From Prevotella sp. (lineage in GTDB: Bacteria > Bacteroidota > Bacteroidia > Bacteroidales > Bacteroidaceae): 64,000 nt of DNA. Made by a program: the position numbers and the translations under genes. This document shows, piece by piece, positions 1 to 9,100 of the stretch (positions are counted from its first letter, which is position 1; each line of letters begins with the position of its first letter). Below the pieces are notes generated by a model. The model made no database searches and was not told the origin of the DNA. It was given only the letters and a program-made list of their open reading frames with translations. Where the stretch lies: positions 88,268-152,267 of the forward strand of contig JAILHK010000047.1 in assembly GCA_024695815.1 (NCBI GenBank). The letters are read 5' to 3'.

Positions 1-110
1 GTACCCAAGTAGGCAGTCACCATCTCCTTCTGCAAGAGTTCCTCTGTGCCTGGCATAATCTGTGCCAGCATACCGCGCCAGCGCAGTTCTTCAACGAAGT
101 TCTTTTTCAT
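1..110 (-). CDS. tyrS: Tyrosyl-tRNA synthetase, N-terminal fragment cut by the window edge
   Basis: The minus strand from an ATG at 110 reads [17 protein letters not shown], then [18 protein letters not shown], up to the window start. This matches the N-terminus typical of Bacteroidetes TyrS, which charges tRNA-Tyr in the cytoplasm. Only about 36 codons are present, so the class I signature motifs lie outside the window. Position after yidD fits the usual Bacteroidales order rnpA-yidD-tyrS, but the 255-bp gap and a promoter of its own suggest separate transcription. Assignment rests on a short stretch of recognised N-terminal sequence. Confidence 0.8.
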   Translation of the reverse strand, partial: MKKNFVEELRWRGMLAQIMPGTEELLQKEMVTAYLG

Positions 111-149
111 CGTATATGCTTAATTTATCGTTATTTATCTCTGAGAGTG

Positions 150-181
150 CAAAGGTACGAATAAGCGAGCGAAAATGCAAA
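150..181 (-). promoter_or_regulatory. Promoter of tyrS (TTTG-N20-TACCTTTG)
   Basis: On the minus strand TTTG (181-178) is followed after 20 bp by TACCTTTG (157-150), matching the Bacteroidetes primary-sigma consensus TTTG-N19/21-TAnnTTTG. The expected transcript start is about 35 nt upstream of the tyrS ATG. Confidence 0.7.
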
Positions 182-249
182 TTTATTTGCAAATTTTCCG
201 AGCGTGAGTACCTAAGAATGAAATTCAAAGGTACGAATAAGCGAGCGAA
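150..249 (-). repeat. Two direct 24-bp repeats, each containing a -7 box, upstream of tyrS
   Basis: A 24-bp sequence occurs exactly at 150-173 and 226-249 (76 bp apart). On the minus strand each copy runs from TTCGCTCGC into TACCTTTG, so the promoter -7 box and its upstream flank are duplicated. Between them lies an imperfect palindrome (about 174-197) built on TGCAAA/TTTGCA. Only the copy nearest tyrS has a good TTTG -33 element. Confidence 0.75.
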
Positions 250-364
250 GACAGCATAGAAGAGTGGCACTTTGCTGCGGTTATTGCGTAGGAATTAATA
301 CACGTGACCTACACAATAAGAATAAAATATACAAGTGGTTGACAGGTTTCTAAGGTCAGGTGTG

Positions 365-607
365 TCATGGCACTGGGTCGTAGCCAGAACCGCCCCACGG
401 ATTGCAACGCAGGATGCGCCAAACGGCTAAAGCCAGACCCTTAAACGGACCATGTTTGATGATTGCCTCTTTGGCATACTGCGAACAAGTGGGGGTAAAA
501 CGACAAGAGGGGGGCGTAAACGGACTGATGCAGCGCTGATAGAAGATAATGGGCATCAGCAACAGCCACTTCAACACGATGAGGATGATGTTACGCAAAG
601 TATTCAT
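365..607 (-). CDS. yidD: Membrane protein insertion efficiency factor YidD
   Basis: 80 residues, typical length for YidD, a small inner-face membrane-associated protein that assists YidC-dependent insertion. The family core is clear: an N-terminal hydrophobic segment (about residues 7-24), then [18 protein letters not shown], and the C-terminal [14 protein letters not shown] ending. It starts 39 bp after rnpA stops, the classic rnpA-yidD pairing, and is probably the last gene of the metK operon. Confidence 0.95.
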   Translation of the reverse strand: MNTLRNIILIVLKWLLLMPIIFYQRCISPFTPPSCRFTPTCSQYAKEAIIKHGPFKGLALAVWRILRCNPWGGSGYDPVP

Positions 608-646
608 ACGCCATACTATTCAGTGTCAGCGACACGCCACAACACG

Positions 647-1072
647 CTATTCGTGCGCAGCGTCTTGCTGCTCGGGCGCAACTCCAACCTTCTTTGCTAT
701 GCGCGTCAGGAGATTCTTCACACGACTGTCCACCTCAGCAGAAGAAAAATGTTGGTCGGACATCCAAATGAATGCCACAGCAACCATCATCCCATCGCCT
801 ACTCTATCGGCCAACAGCTGTTTCTGCTTGCGGTAGGCTTCACGCACCTGACGCTTCACCCTGTTGCGGTCCACCGCATGCTTGAAATGCTTCTTAGAAA
901 CACTAATGAGCACCTCGACCGGTACTTGACCATCAAGGTGCTCTTTAGCTAAATAGACGGCCTTTAGCGGATAGGCAACCACTGCATGACTGTGATCACC
1001 ACAAAAGAGTTCGTCCATCAGTTTCCGGCTGACGATTCGCTCTCGTTTCTGGAATATAGCCGAAGCCGTCAC
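647..1072 (-). CDS. rnpA: Ribonuclease P protein component
   Basis: 141 residues. It is the protein subunit that helps the RNase P RNA mature tRNA 5' ends. The family signature RNRVKRQVREAYR is present near the middle, preceded by a basic stretch (VSKKHFKHAVDRNRVKR), with the usual F-[QK]-KRERI-type N-terminus. It lies 21 bp downstream of hemD and just upstream of yidD. The C-terminal 10-15 residues are acidic and probably disordered. Confidence 0.95.
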   Translation of the reverse strand: MTASAIFQKRERIVSRKLMDELFCGDHSHAVVAYPLKAVYLAKEHLDGQVPVEVLISVSKKHFKHAVDRNRVKRQVREAYRKQKQLLADRVGDGMMVAVAFIWMSDQHFSSAEVDSRVKNLLTRIAKKVGVAPEQQDAAHE

Positions 1073-1093
1073 AATATATAATATTATATGCTT

Positions 1094-1843
1094 TTAATCT
1101 TCTTGCATGATCAGGAAATGCTGCAAGGCGCTCGTCATAGAAGGATACTTCTCGGAAGGAGCTGACAAGTCCAAACGCAAACCAGCATCCTGCACAGCCT
1201 TTGCCGTGGCAGGACCAAATGTAGCAATAGCAATATCGCCCTGATCAAAGTTAGGGAAGTTCTTGGTCAGCGACTCAATACCGGCAGGACTGAAGAACAC
1301 CAGCATGTCGTAGTCGAAAGCCTCAACCTCCTCGGGAGTAAAGTCGTTGCTCACGGTCTTATACATCACACACTCTGTGTGGTTCAGCTTCTTTGAGTCA
1401 AGCAGACGAGCCACCGAGTCGTTGTGTACATCGCTCATAGGAACAAGATACTTCTCAGTTTTATGCTTTACCATGGTTGGTATCAGGTCGTCAATCTTAC
1501 CTGTTGTACCAAAGAACACCTTGCGCTTACGATATTGCACATACTTCTGGATATAGAGGGCTATGGTCTCTGTCACACAGAAGTACTTCATATCTTCAGG
1601 GATTGCTACACGCATTTCTTTTGCCAATGCAAAGAAGTGATCGATGGCATGGCGAGAGGTGAACACAATAGCAGTATAATCGAGAATGCTGACCTTCTGT
1701 GTTCTGAATTCACGGGCGCTGATACCCTCTACTTTGATAAATGGGCGGAACACCAGCTCCACGCCAAATCGCGATGCTATGTCAAAGTAGGGTGATTTCT
1801 CACTCGTAGGCTTCGGTTGTGAAACCAAAATCTTCTTGATCAT
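1094..1843 (-). CDS. hemD: Uroporphyrinogen-III synthase
   Basis: 249 residues, the usual length for HemD, which cyclises hydroxymethylbilane to uroporphyrinogen III in tetrapyrrole synthesis. HemD diverges strongly, so the call rests on the overall pattern: N-terminal KKILVSQPKP, a central YTAIVFTSRHAIDHFF segment, and DMLVFFSPAGIESL followed by IATFGPATAKAVQDAGLRLD, plus the fixed Bacteroidales position between the DUF4271 gene and rnpA. Gaps of 21 bp on both sides indicate cotranscription. Confidence 0.88.
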   Translation of the reverse strand: MIKKILVSQPKPTSEKSPYFDIASRFGVELVFRPFIKVEGISAREFRTQKVSILDYTAIVFTSRHAIDHFFALAKEMRVAIPEDMKYFCVTETIALYIQKYVQYRKRKVFFGTTGKIDDLIPTMVKHKTEKYLVPMSDVHNDSVARLLDSKKLNHTECVMYKTVSNDFTPEEVEAFDYDMLVFFSPAGIESLTKNFPNFDQGDIAIATFGPATAKAVQDAGLRLDLSAPSEKYPSMTSALQHFLIMQED

Positions 1844-1864
1844 CTCTTGTCCTAATATTTTATT

Positions 1865-2647
1865 TTATAAAGTCTCAACAATCTTCTCCAAGAAACCCAC
1901 CAAGGCAACCAAAGGAGCGATTTCGAGGGCACAAAAATACAAAAAAGATTGCAAAAATAAGCCTTTTTGAACGAAAAAGATGCTTTTTACCTTATAAAAC
2001 GTTATGATTTTCAGTAAAACAAGAACGAAAATGAAGAAAAAAGCGACTTTTTCTATTGCTAAGTCAAAATACACCAGCAACAGTATAACGGGGTGAGTTA
2101 TAATGCCTTCCAGCACCCAAAGGAAGCGTTGAACCATTACCCAGCGTAAATTCTCTTTACCCTTATAGAATACAAAATTCACACCTGAATAGAGCAACCA
2201 CTTGAATACATAATACACCACAAAGCTACAGAAGGCAATCAGTAAGAATTGTGGACGATTATCGATGAGAAAGGTGAGTCCTAATTTCTGCGTGGCCCAA
2301 CAATAAGAGAAGAAAGCCAGCATCAAACAGTTCACAGAAATAATCGATATCTGAAAGACTTTCTCATCACTTGTATCACCCATCGAATCGACCTCGCGAG
2401 AGGTGTAGAACAGCTCCCTCAGGCGATGACCTGTATTACTGAAGGTACGTGCTATCGAGACCACATAGACCATGAAGCACACCAGCAGCAACAGCGTAAA
2501 AAAGGCACTATTAGTAATGGTGTCAGGGATAGGGTCGCCTGCAACGCCTATTCCTGACACCATATTAATGGAATCTCCCGAAACGAAGTTCGCGATGTTC
2601 AACTGGTCGATGCCAGTTTGTGCCGCTACTTCCAGGGAATCATTCAT
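1865..2647 (-). CDS. DUF4271-family integral membrane protein
   Basis: 260 residues with about seven hydrophobic segments (for example [76 protein letters not shown]). Genes of this family sit between metK or other core genes and hemD in many Bacteroidetes; their function is not known. The start overlaps the metK stop by 4 bp (ATGA), so the two are translationally coupled. Position next to hemD has led to no proven role in haem metabolism. Confidence 0.8.
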   Translation of the reverse strand: MNDSLEVAAQTGIDQLNIANFVSGDSINMVSGIGVAGDPIPDTITNSAFFTLLLLVCFMVYVVSIARTFSNTGHRLRELFYTSREVDSMGDTSDEKVFQISIISVNCLMLAFFSYCWATQKLGLTFLIDNRPQFLLIAFCSFVVYYVFKWLLYSGVNFVFYKGKENLRWVMVQRFLWVLEGIITHPVILLLVYFDLAIEKVAFFFIFVLVLLKIITFYKVKSIFFVQKGLFLQSFLYFCALEIAPLVALVGFLEKIVETL

Positions 2648-3900
2648 AACGAGAACTCACGCTTGATATCATCTACGCGGTCCAGTTTCTCCCATGTAAA
2701 CAATTCGACGTCTATCGTCTTTGTTTCGTGATAATGACTGGTAAAGGTCTTTGTCACCACCTGAGACTGACGACCCATATGACCATAAGCGGCTGTTTCC
2801 AGATACATTGGCTGACGCAGTTTCAGACTGCGCTCAATAGCCTTTGGACGCAAATCAAACAGTTTCTCGATGCGCTTTGCAATCTCAGCATCGCTCATGT
2901 TCACGTGCGAACGACCATAGGTGTTCACATAGATATTCATGGGCTCAGCCATACCAATGGCGTAGCTCACCTGCACCAGCATCTCGTCGGCCACACCAGC
3001 AGCCACCATATTCTTGGCTATATGACGAGCGGCATAGGCAGCAGAACGGTCCACCTTCGAAGGATCCTTACCACTGAAGGCGCCACCACCATGTGCACCC
3101 TTACCACCGTAGGTATCGACAATAATCTTTCGACCAGTCAGACCGGTGTCTCCGTGAGGGCCACCAATCACAAACTTACCTGTGGGGTTCACATAGTACT
3201 TGATATCATCGCCAAAGAGGGCCAGCACTTTCTCAGAGTGTATCTTTGACTTTACGCGAGGCATCAGGATGTTGATAACATCCTCTTTAATCTTAGCCAG
3301 CATAGGTTCATCCGCGTCGAACTCATCGTGCTGTGTTGATACCACAATGGTATCGATGCGCTCGGGGATACCCGCATCGCTATACTGCACCGTGACCTGA
3401 CTCTTAGAGTCGGGACGCAGGTAAGTCATCACCTGTCCCTCCTTACGAATCTCGGCCAGCGTCATCATGATCAGATGAGCCAAGTCGAGCGACACAGGCA
3501 TGTAGCTCTCCGTCTCGTTGGTTGCATATCCGAACATCATTCCTTGGTCGCCAGCGCCCTGATTCTCATCATCCTCGCGCTCAACGCCACGGTTGATATC
3601 GGCACTCTGCTCATGGATAGCCGTCAGGATACCGCACGAGTTACCATCAAACTGATATTCTGCTTTCGTATAACCTATCTTCTTGATAGTCTTTCTTGCA
3701 ATAGTTGGCAAGTCGATATACACATCACTGCGTACCTCGCCCATGATCACCACCTGACCTGTCGTCACGAAGGTCTCGATGGCACAATGAGCCTTTTCAT
3801 CGTAGGCCAAAAACTGATCCAGCAGTGCATCACTGATCTGGTCGGCCACTTTGTCAGGATGTCCTTCCGACACCGATTCTGAAGAAAAGAAATATGACAT
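2644..3900 (-). CDS. metK: S-adenosylmethionine synthase
   Basis: 418 residues. Cytoplasmic enzyme making SAM from methionine and ATP. Diagnostic motifs: [16 protein letters not shown] near residue 14 (ATP binding), [15 protein letters not shown] (hexapeptide signature region), and [20 protein letters not shown] with [19 protein letters not shown] downstream (phosphate and Mg/K binding). First gene of the operon; a strong promoter lies about 45 bp upstream and its stop overlaps the next start. No SAM riboswitch is visible in the short leader. Confidence 0.98.
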   Translation of the reverse strand: MSYFFSSESVSEGHPDKVADQISDALLDQFLAYDEKAHCAIETFVTTGQVVIMGEVRSDVYIDLPTIARKTIKKIGYTKAEYQFDGNSCGILTAIHEQSADINRGVEREDDENQGAGDQGMMFGYATNETESYMPVSLDLAHLIMMTLAEIRKEGQVMTYLRPDSKSQVTVQYSDAGIPERIDTIVVSTQHDEFDADEPMLAKIKEDVINILMPRVKSKIHSEKVLALFGDDIKYYVNPTGKFVIGGPHGDTGLTGRKIIVDTYGGKGAHGGGAFSGKDPSKVDRSAAYAARHIAKNMVAAGVADEMLVQVSYAIGMAEPMNIYVNTYGRSHVNMSDAEIAKRIEKLFDLRPKAIERSLKLRQPMYLETAAYGHMGRQSQVVTKTFTSHYHETKTIDVELFTWEKLDRVDDIKREFSL

Positions 3901-3941
3901 ATTTAGTCCTTACTTATTTAATAATTAACGATTTCTGGGTG

Positions 3942-3972
3942 CAAAGTTACTACATTCTTTCCACACCACAAA
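3942..3972 (-). promoter_or_regulatory. Promoter of the metK-DUF4271-hemD-rnpA-yidD operon
   Basis: Minus strand TTTG (3972-3969), 19-bp spacer, TAACTTTG (3949-3942): a full match to the Bacteroidetes consensus, about 42 bp upstream of the metK ATG. Confidence 0.8.
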
Positions 3973-3989
3973 GGAATGACACCTTATTT

Positions 3990-6467
3990 TTATTGTTCGT
4001 AGCCACCAAAGCTCTCGGTATCTTCCTCACCGCCTTGCATCTCGTCGCGACCTGGACGTTTCTTTGGGTTCATATTACCAAAGTTCCATGTCAACTGCAG
4101 ATTGATACGCGGGTCGCGCCAGTTTTTCTGATGGCGCCAAAACGTGGGACCCTCGGTATAGTTCTCAAACTGACGTGTGTTAAACACGTCGCGCCAGTTC
4201 AGCGCTACAGCAAAAGTCTTATCGAGGAATGTCTTTCTCACACCCAGGTCCAGACTTCCGTTGGCCTTGCGATAACCCTGTGTGATGACCGAACGCGAAC
4301 GATAGTTACCCGTGGCCTGCAGCGAAATACTGTAGGGCAGGATGACCGACGCCAGCACACGGGCGTCCCAAGCAAAGTTCTCGTCGCTCTCGCCCGTTAT
4401 GGTCTGTCCCTCCACCAGCGTCTTAAAGCCATCCAACTTGTAGTAGTAAGCATTCAGCGTGGTGGTCAGGTCAAGAATGCGGAACAGCTTGTCCTTCAAT
4501 ATCAGTTCGGCACCTGCACTCTGACTCTTTGCCACGTTCAGGTTGGTCATAAACATCACTGGCTGACCATTGTAGATACCCTGATAGCGCACGCGCTGCA
4601 TCACATCGGTCGTCGGACGATAATAGGTGCCCAACGACAAGGTATGAGCAGCCCACGTCTTCAGATAGTTCACCGAGAACGAGTTGGTGTATTCCGGTGT
4701 CAGTTCAGGGTTACCAAACTCTATCATCGAGGCGTCACGTGTATTCTTGAACGAGTTCAGCTGTCCGCCCCAAGGACGACGCAGACGACGTGTGTAGTTC
4801 AACTGCAACTGTGACGTCTTCGTCAGCTCGTAGTTCAAGAACAATGAAGGGAACAGCTGGAAATAATCCTTTTTAAACGGCTCTTCCGTGCCATAGTAGT
4901 CGCAGCTCTTGGTATCTACACGCCAGTATTCCCCACGCAGTCCTGCCATAATGCCCATGCGCCCCACCTTCAGATTGCCGGTGGCATAGACTGCATGCAC
5001 ATCCATGTCGTAGATGAAACGGTTATAGAAGTAAGGCTCGTCCTCATACTGCTGAGTAGCCTGGTTCCACATCTGCGACTCCTGCGGCGTGTTCTCATGC
5101 GAGAAACGTCCGTTGTAGCCAGCCTCCAGCTTCAGGGCCTCGGTCAACTGGTTCTCGTAGTCCACCTTGGCCTCCCAAACCTGGTTATTGATATTCATCG
5201 GACGGTATTGCAGGCTGTAGGTAGGCGCACTACCATCGAAGTAGGTCGTGTCGTTGCGATAAGTATTAGAGCCATCACTGGTCCACTTGTTGAACGACAG
5301 CGAAGCATCCAGCTTATGCGTACCTTGTTCGTTGAACTTATGCGTAAACGACAGTTCGCCGTTGTACATATGATGATCGCCATCGCCCGTTGTGGTGCGC
5401 AGCATCTGTCGGTCGTCGCCCGTCATCACATTACCATAGCGATAAGTCGTCTTATTATCGTTAGAGTGGTTACCACGCATCATCATGCCCGTCAGCGACA
5501 AGTCATCGTTGTCGGTCATGTGGAAGGTCAGGCCGCCACGCATAAAGAGGCCGCCACCACGGTTATTGTCTTCACCGTCAATCATCTGATAGTCGCTACG
5601 GTTGCCGTTGGCATCCTTATAGTATTGTTCACTCTTACTGCCACCATCGCCCTTACGACGACGATAGCCCACGTTGGCAAACGCATCAAACCACTTCGAC
5701 GAGTAGTTGATATTACCACCCAGGTTCCAACCGCCCTGCTGGTTCACACCCGTCTGCACCGACCCATAATAGCCAGCACGGCGATCGCGCTTCAAGATGA
5801 TGTTGATAATACCAGCAGTTCCCTCTGGCGAGTACTTCGCGCTGGGATTGTCGATCACCTCAATACGTTCGATGCTTTCGGCAGGTATCTGCTGAAGAAT
5901 CTCAGCACGGTTGTCGCTGGTCAGACCACTCGCCTTACCATTGATCCACACCTCCACACTCGAGTTGCCGCGCAGCGATATCTGTCCGTCGGTGGTCACC
6001 TCCACGCTGGGAATATTCTCCAGCAGGTCTGTCACACTACCGCCAGCAGCAGCCAGCACCTCGTCGACCGTGAAAGTTTTACGGTCCACCTCCAGCTTCA
6101 TCTGCGAACGCTGACCAGTGATCTGCACCTCTTTCAGCGTCTGCGCATCCACCGCCATAAACACACGATTGAAGTGAGCTGTACGCTTCTGAGGCGTTAT
6201 CTGAAACGTTCTGTTCACAGGCTTATAGCCCACAAACGACAGTTGCAGGCTATATTCGCCATCCTTTAGTCCACTCACTCCGAAATAACCCTTTTCATCG
6301 GTCATTCCACCACCTATTAACTTACCATTAGCGTCTGTCACGCGTACATTGACAAACTGCAGCACCTCGTCGGTCTGCTTGTCGGCTACGAATCCGCGCA
6401 CCATACCCTGAGCACTCATGCCCATCGCGGATACCAAAAAGAAAAAAGAAAATAATAACCTAGTCAT
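3990..6467 (-). CDS. TonB-dependent-receptor-type outer membrane beta-barrel protein with CarboxypepD_reg N-domain
   Basis: About 825 residues from the preferred start at 6467. An ATG at 6497 would add ten residues, but 6467 gives a compact signal peptide (hydrophobic LLFSFFFLVSAMG, cleavage after AQ). Domains in order: carboxypeptidase-regulatory-like beta-sandwich (GFVADKQTDEVLQFVNVRV, KGYFGVSGLKDGEYSLQLSF), plug (ITGQRSQMKLEVDRKTF, LLENIPSVEVTTDGQISLRG, IERIEVIDNPSAKYSPEG, GIINIILKR), then a long barrel rich in Tyr/Asn. This layout matches the Bacteroidetes outer-membrane beta-barrel family (PF14905-like), whose substrate is usually unknown. After the last strand there is an unusual hydrophilic Gly/Glu-rich tail of about 27 residues. 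No SusD partner; the small membrane gene upstream overlaps it by 8 bp. Confidence 0.85.
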   Translation of the reverse strand: MTRLLFSFFFLVSAMGMSAQGMVRGFVADKQTDEVLQFVNVRVTDANGKLIGGGMTDEKGYFGVSGLKDGEYSLQLSFVGYKPVNRTFQITPQKRTAHFNRVFMAVDAQTLKEVQITGQRSQMKLEVDRKTFTVDEVLAAAGGSVTDLLENIPSVEVTTDGQISLRGNSSVEVWINGKASGLTSDNRAEILQQIPAESIERIEVIDNPSAKYSPEGTAGIINIILKRDRRAGYYGSVQTGVNQQGGWNLGGNINYSSKWFDAFANVGYRRRKGDGGSKSEQYYKDANGNRSDYQMIDGEDNNRGGGLFMRGGLTFHMTDNDDLSLTGMMMRGNHSNDNKTTYRYGNVMTGDDRQMLRTTTGDGDHHMYNGELSFTHKFNEQGTHKLDASLSFNKWTSDGSNTYRNDTTYFDGSAPTYSLQYRPMNINNQVWEAKVDYENQLTEALKLEAGYNGRFSHENTPQESQMWNQATQQYEDEPYFYNRFIYDMDVHAVYATGNLKVGRMGIMAGLRGEYWRVDTKSCDYYGTEEPFKKDYFQLFPSLFLNYELTKTSQLQLNYTRRLRRPWGGQLNSFKNTRDASMIEFGNPELTPEYTNSFSVNYLKTWAAHTLSLGTYYRPTTDVMQRVRYQGIYNGQPVMFMTNLNVAKSQSAGAELILKDKLFRILDLTTTLNAYYYKLDGFKTLVEGQTITGESDENFAWDARVLASVILPYSISLQATGNYRSRSVITQGYRKANGSLDLGVRKTFLDKTFAVALNWRDVFNTRQFENYTEGPTFWRHQKNWRDPRINLQLTWNFGNMNPKKRPGRDEMQGGEEDTESFGGYEQ

Positions 6468-6822
6468 TAATGTATATAAAGTACATAATCGCTGCATACA
6501 ATATCAATAAATAGCTACAGCCTTTCCAAATTTTTCCAAATACATAACATGCTATCACCAAAACAACCAACCAGATTATTAGTTCCACGGTGGCGTTTGA
6601 CGCCATAGTGTCCCAAAGACTGGTCGGCGTATCGTCCAAGTCTTCCAGACCTTCCGGATAATCTCTCGCCGAACTTGACACATCTCTCGCCGAACGAGAA
6701 CGCATCTCCATCTCTTGGTCGTCATTGCCCTTCCGAGCCCATATACCCGTCCAACTCAACAAAGAGCAGAACAAGAAAAGCAATCGGGAAGGTATCCTAT
6801 GTAACAATGCAAGACTCATCAT
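6460..6822 (-). CDS. Small membrane protein of unknown function
   Basis: 120 residues. An N-terminal signal-like segment (LLFLFCSLLSWTGIWA), a charged Ser/Arg/Asp-rich middle, then two predicted membrane spans in the last 45 residues (LIIWLVVLVIACYVFG and SYLLILYAAIMYFIYI). I do not recognise a family. It overlaps the start of the downstream outer-membrane protein gene, so the two are probably cotranslated. A -7 box (TACCTTTG) lies only 13 bp upstream of the ATG, implying an extremely short leader. The second Met is an equally good start. Confidence 0.6.
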   Translation of the reverse strand: MMSLALLHRIPSRLLFLFCSLLSWTGIWARKGNDDQEMEMRSRSARDVSSSARDYPEGLEDLDDTPTSLWDTMASNATVELIIWLVVLVIACYVFGKIWKGCSYLLILYAAIMYFIYIND

Positions 6823-6834
6823 CTAGTTTTGGTG

Positions 6835-6842
6835 CAAAGGTA
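6835..6842 (-). promoter_or_regulatory. -7 box of the small membrane protein / beta-barrel gene pair
   Basis: Minus strand TACCTTTG, matching TAnnTTTG, with a TTG about 17 bp upstream. It is so close to the ATG at 6822 that the transcript would be nearly leaderless. Confidence 0.5.
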
Positions 6843-7114
6843 ACTATTATTCATTACACCAAGAAATCTTTTATAGAATTTTTGTATTTTTATCATCTTC
6901 ATATCATCTTAGCCATATCACCTTGGCTTTTTACCCTTTATCCGTCCCCATAAAAGAACAATAATTCTCCACATATTTACGATTTGTTATATTTTACCCA
7001 TATTATCCTTTCGGATTGTAAGAAGCGCGATAATCGTTTATTACACTTTGATACTTATTGCCATTTTTAAGATAAAAGAACACGCCGTTCATCCCATTCT
7101 TGTATAAAACTGAG

Positions 7115-7220
7115 TAATTTTGCAACCAAGAACCTCGGTTCTGCCCCACAAATCCCGTCGCAACACAACACAAATTAAATAAGATTGGTGCAAAGAAACG
7201 AGATTTTTTTCGTACCTTTG
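7115..7220 (+). promoter_or_regulatory. Two -7 boxes upstream of dapL
   Basis: TAATTTTG at 7115-7122 and TACCTTTG at 7213-7220 both match TAnnTTTG on the plus strand; the second, 34 bp before the dapL ATG, is the likelier start site. Neither has an ideally spaced TTTG. The rest of the 432-bp divergent gap (6823-7254) is AT-rich and shows no gene. Confidence 0.55.
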
Positions 7221-7254
7221 CACCATCATTGTTTATTATAGAGTCAGACCGCTT

Positions 7255-8484
7255 ATGGCATTAGTCAATGAACATTTCCTAAAGCTGCCCAACAACTACC
7301 TCTTTGCAGACGTTGCAAAGAAGGTGAAAGTCTTCCGCACCATGAATCCGCGCGTCAACGTCATCACCTTAGGCATCGGCGATGTGACGCAGCCACTCTG
7401 TCCTGCCGTGCGCCAAGCCATGCACCTCGCCGTCGACGAGATGGGCACAGAGGAAGGCTTTCGCGGCTACGGTCCCGAGCAGGGCTACGACTTTCTGCGC
7501 GATGCCATTCTGAAACACGACTTCCTGACACGTGGCATCCACTTAGATGCCGACGAGATATTTGTCAACGACGGTGCCAAGAGCGATACCGGCAACATTC
7601 AGGAACTGGTTCGCTGGGACAACAGCATCAGTGTCACCGACCCCATCTATCCCGTCTATATCGACTCCAACGTGATGATCGGGCGTGCCGGTACGGTAGA
7701 GGACGGGCGCTGGTCTAACGTCTTCTATATTCCCTGCACCGCAGACAACAACTTCATCCCTCAGATACCCAAGCAGCGTGTGGACATTATCTACCTGTGC
7801 TATCCCAACAACCCCACTGGCATTGCCCTCAACAAGCAGCAGTTGCGTCAGTGGGTGAACTATGCCCTGCACAACGATGCCCTTATTTTCTTTGACGCTG
7901 CCTACGAAGCCTACATCCAAGATGCCGACGTGCCCCACTCTATCTACGAGATAAAAGGTGCCCGTAAGTGCGCCATCGAGTTTCACAGTTACTCAAAGAC
8001 AGCCGGCTTTACCGGTCTTCGCTGTGGTTATACCGTGGTACCCCACGAGGTGACAGCCTCAACACTCAGCGGCGAGCGCATCCACCTGAACCAACTGTGG
8101 TACCGCCGCCAGTGCACCAAGTTCAACGGCACTAGCTACATCACCCAGCGAGGCGCCGAAGCCACCTATTCGGCAGAAGGCAAGCAACAGGTCCGCGAGA
8201 CCATCAATTACTATATGGAGAATGCGCGCCACATGAAAGACGTGCTCACCAAACTGGGTGTCGAGGTCTATGGCGGACAGAACGCGCCCTACCTTTGGAT
8301 GAAGACTTCCAACGGAGCCTCATCCTGGCGCTACTTCGAAGAGATGCTTTATGGAGCCCATGTGGTATGTACCCCGGGCGTAGGGTTTGGTCCCAGTGGC
8401 GAAGGCTATGTACGTCTGACAGCATTCAACAGCCACGAACAGACCGAGATTGCACTTGACAGACTCAGCAAGTGGTTGGGTTAG
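7255..8484 (+). CDS. dapL: LL-diaminopimelate aminotransferase
   Basis: 409 residues, the normal DapL length. It is a PLP enzyme converting tetrahydrodipicolinate directly to LL-diaminopimelate for lysine and peptidoglycan synthesis. Visible features: NYLFADVAKKV at the N-terminus, VITLGIGDVTQPL, YGPEQGYDFLRDAI, FVNDGAKSDTGNIQ, CYPNNPTG (fold-type I signature), FDAAYEAYI, and the Schiff-base lysine K248 in SYSKTAGFTGLRCGY. It is monocistronic; its 3' end overlaps that of the convergent transporter gene by 20 bp. Confidence 0.97.
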   Translation: MALVNEHFLKLPNNYLFADVAKKVKVFRTMNPRVNVITLGIGDVTQPLCPAVRQAMHLAVDEMGTEEGFRGYGPEQGYDFLRDAILKHDFLTRGIHLDADEIFVNDGAKSDTGNIQELVRWDNSISVTDPIYPVYIDSNVMIGRAGTVEDGRWSNVFYIPCTADNNFIPQIPKQRVDIIYLCYPNNPTGIALNKQQLRQWVNYALHNDALIFFDAAYEAYIQDADVPHSIYEIKGARKCAIEFHSYSKTAGFTGLRCGYTVVPHEVTASTLSGERIHLNQLWYRRQCTKFNGTSYITQRGAEATYSAEGKQQVRETINYYMENARHMKDVLTKLGVEVYGGQNAPYLWMKTSNGASSWRYFEEMLYGAHVVCTPGVGFGPSGEGYVRLTAFNSHEQTEIALDRLSKWLG

Positions 8485-9094
8485 CAGCCCGTTTCTGCAT
8501 CATACGACGCCATTTCAGATAGCCCAACACGGCTATCACCACACTGATGGCATAGTAGCTGCCCTTCACCGGGATACCTTTATAGGCATAGAGTGCCACC
8601 TTGATGGCATCCACCACCACCCAGATGAACCATTGTTCGATGTATTTTTTCGACAATGCCCACAGGCCGATGATGCTCAGGGCATTGACAAAGCTGTCGC
8701 TGATAGGCACGTTCGACGGTGTGCCGTACGTCAGCCACAACCACACCACTGCCCAGATAGCCACAAAAGCCAGTGCCACGGGCAGCAGCTTAGCGATAGG
8801 AAAATGGCCTATCTCCAAGTGTTCCTCCTTTCCTCCAGAGACTTTCGCTCCTTCCTTTTTCCCCCACTGCCACATACAGAAACCCCAGATGGCAGCTATC
8901 GCATAGTAGCCATCCATCACCGAGTCGGCATACAGTCCGTTTTGCCAATAGAGCACGATATCCACAAGTGGCATCACGATGCCCACGAACCACAGCAGGA
9001 TGCTGGCACGATACTCGCACCAAAGATACACCAGCCCCAGTGCCATAGAGAAGCACTCGAGCTGGTGTGTCTGTATATAGTCTAAAACCATCAT
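8465..9094 (-). CDS. pnuT: PnuC/PnuT-type vitamin transporter, probably for thiamine
   Basis: 209 residues with about seven membrane spans. PnuC-family hallmarks include tryptophan-rich helices (WWFVG-like LLWFVGIVMPLVDIVLYWQNG, IAAIWGFCMWQWGKK) and the C-terminal WFIWVVVDAIKVALYAYKG. PnuC proteins move vitamins by facilitated diffusion with trapping by phosphorylation. Here the gene follows a riboswitch-controlled TonB receptor by only 6 bp, and in Bacteroidetes such TPP-regulated homologues are assigned as thiamine transporters (PnuT). The thiamine pyrophosphokinase gene that often follows is absent; the convergent dapL takes its place. Specificity is inferred from context. Confidence 0.85.
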   Translation of the reverse strand: MMVLDYIQTHQLECFSMALGLVYLWCEYRASILLWFVGIVMPLVDIVLYWQNGLYADSVMDGYYAIAAIWGFCMWQWGKKEGAKVSGGKEEHLEIGHFPIAKLLPVALAFVAIWAVVWLWLTYGTPSNVPISDSFVNALSIIGLWALSKKYIEQWFIWVVVDAIKVALYAYKGIPVKGSYYAISVVIAVLGYLKWRRMMQKRAANPTTC

Positions 9095-9100
9095 TTTCTG

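Noticed and set aside
2644..3990. SAM riboswitch before metK
   Set aside because: The leader between the -7 box and ATG is about 40 nt, too short, and no aptamer-like pairing is visible.
4995..6269. A 424-codon plus-strand frame
   Set aside because: It is antisense to the outer-membrane barrel gene and has low-complexity His/Thr/Val composition typical of shadow frames.
8465..9094. Nicotinamide riboside transporter PnuC
   Set aside because: The family is right, but the TPP riboswitch and TonB receptor in front point to thiamine; no NAD-synthesis gene is nearby.
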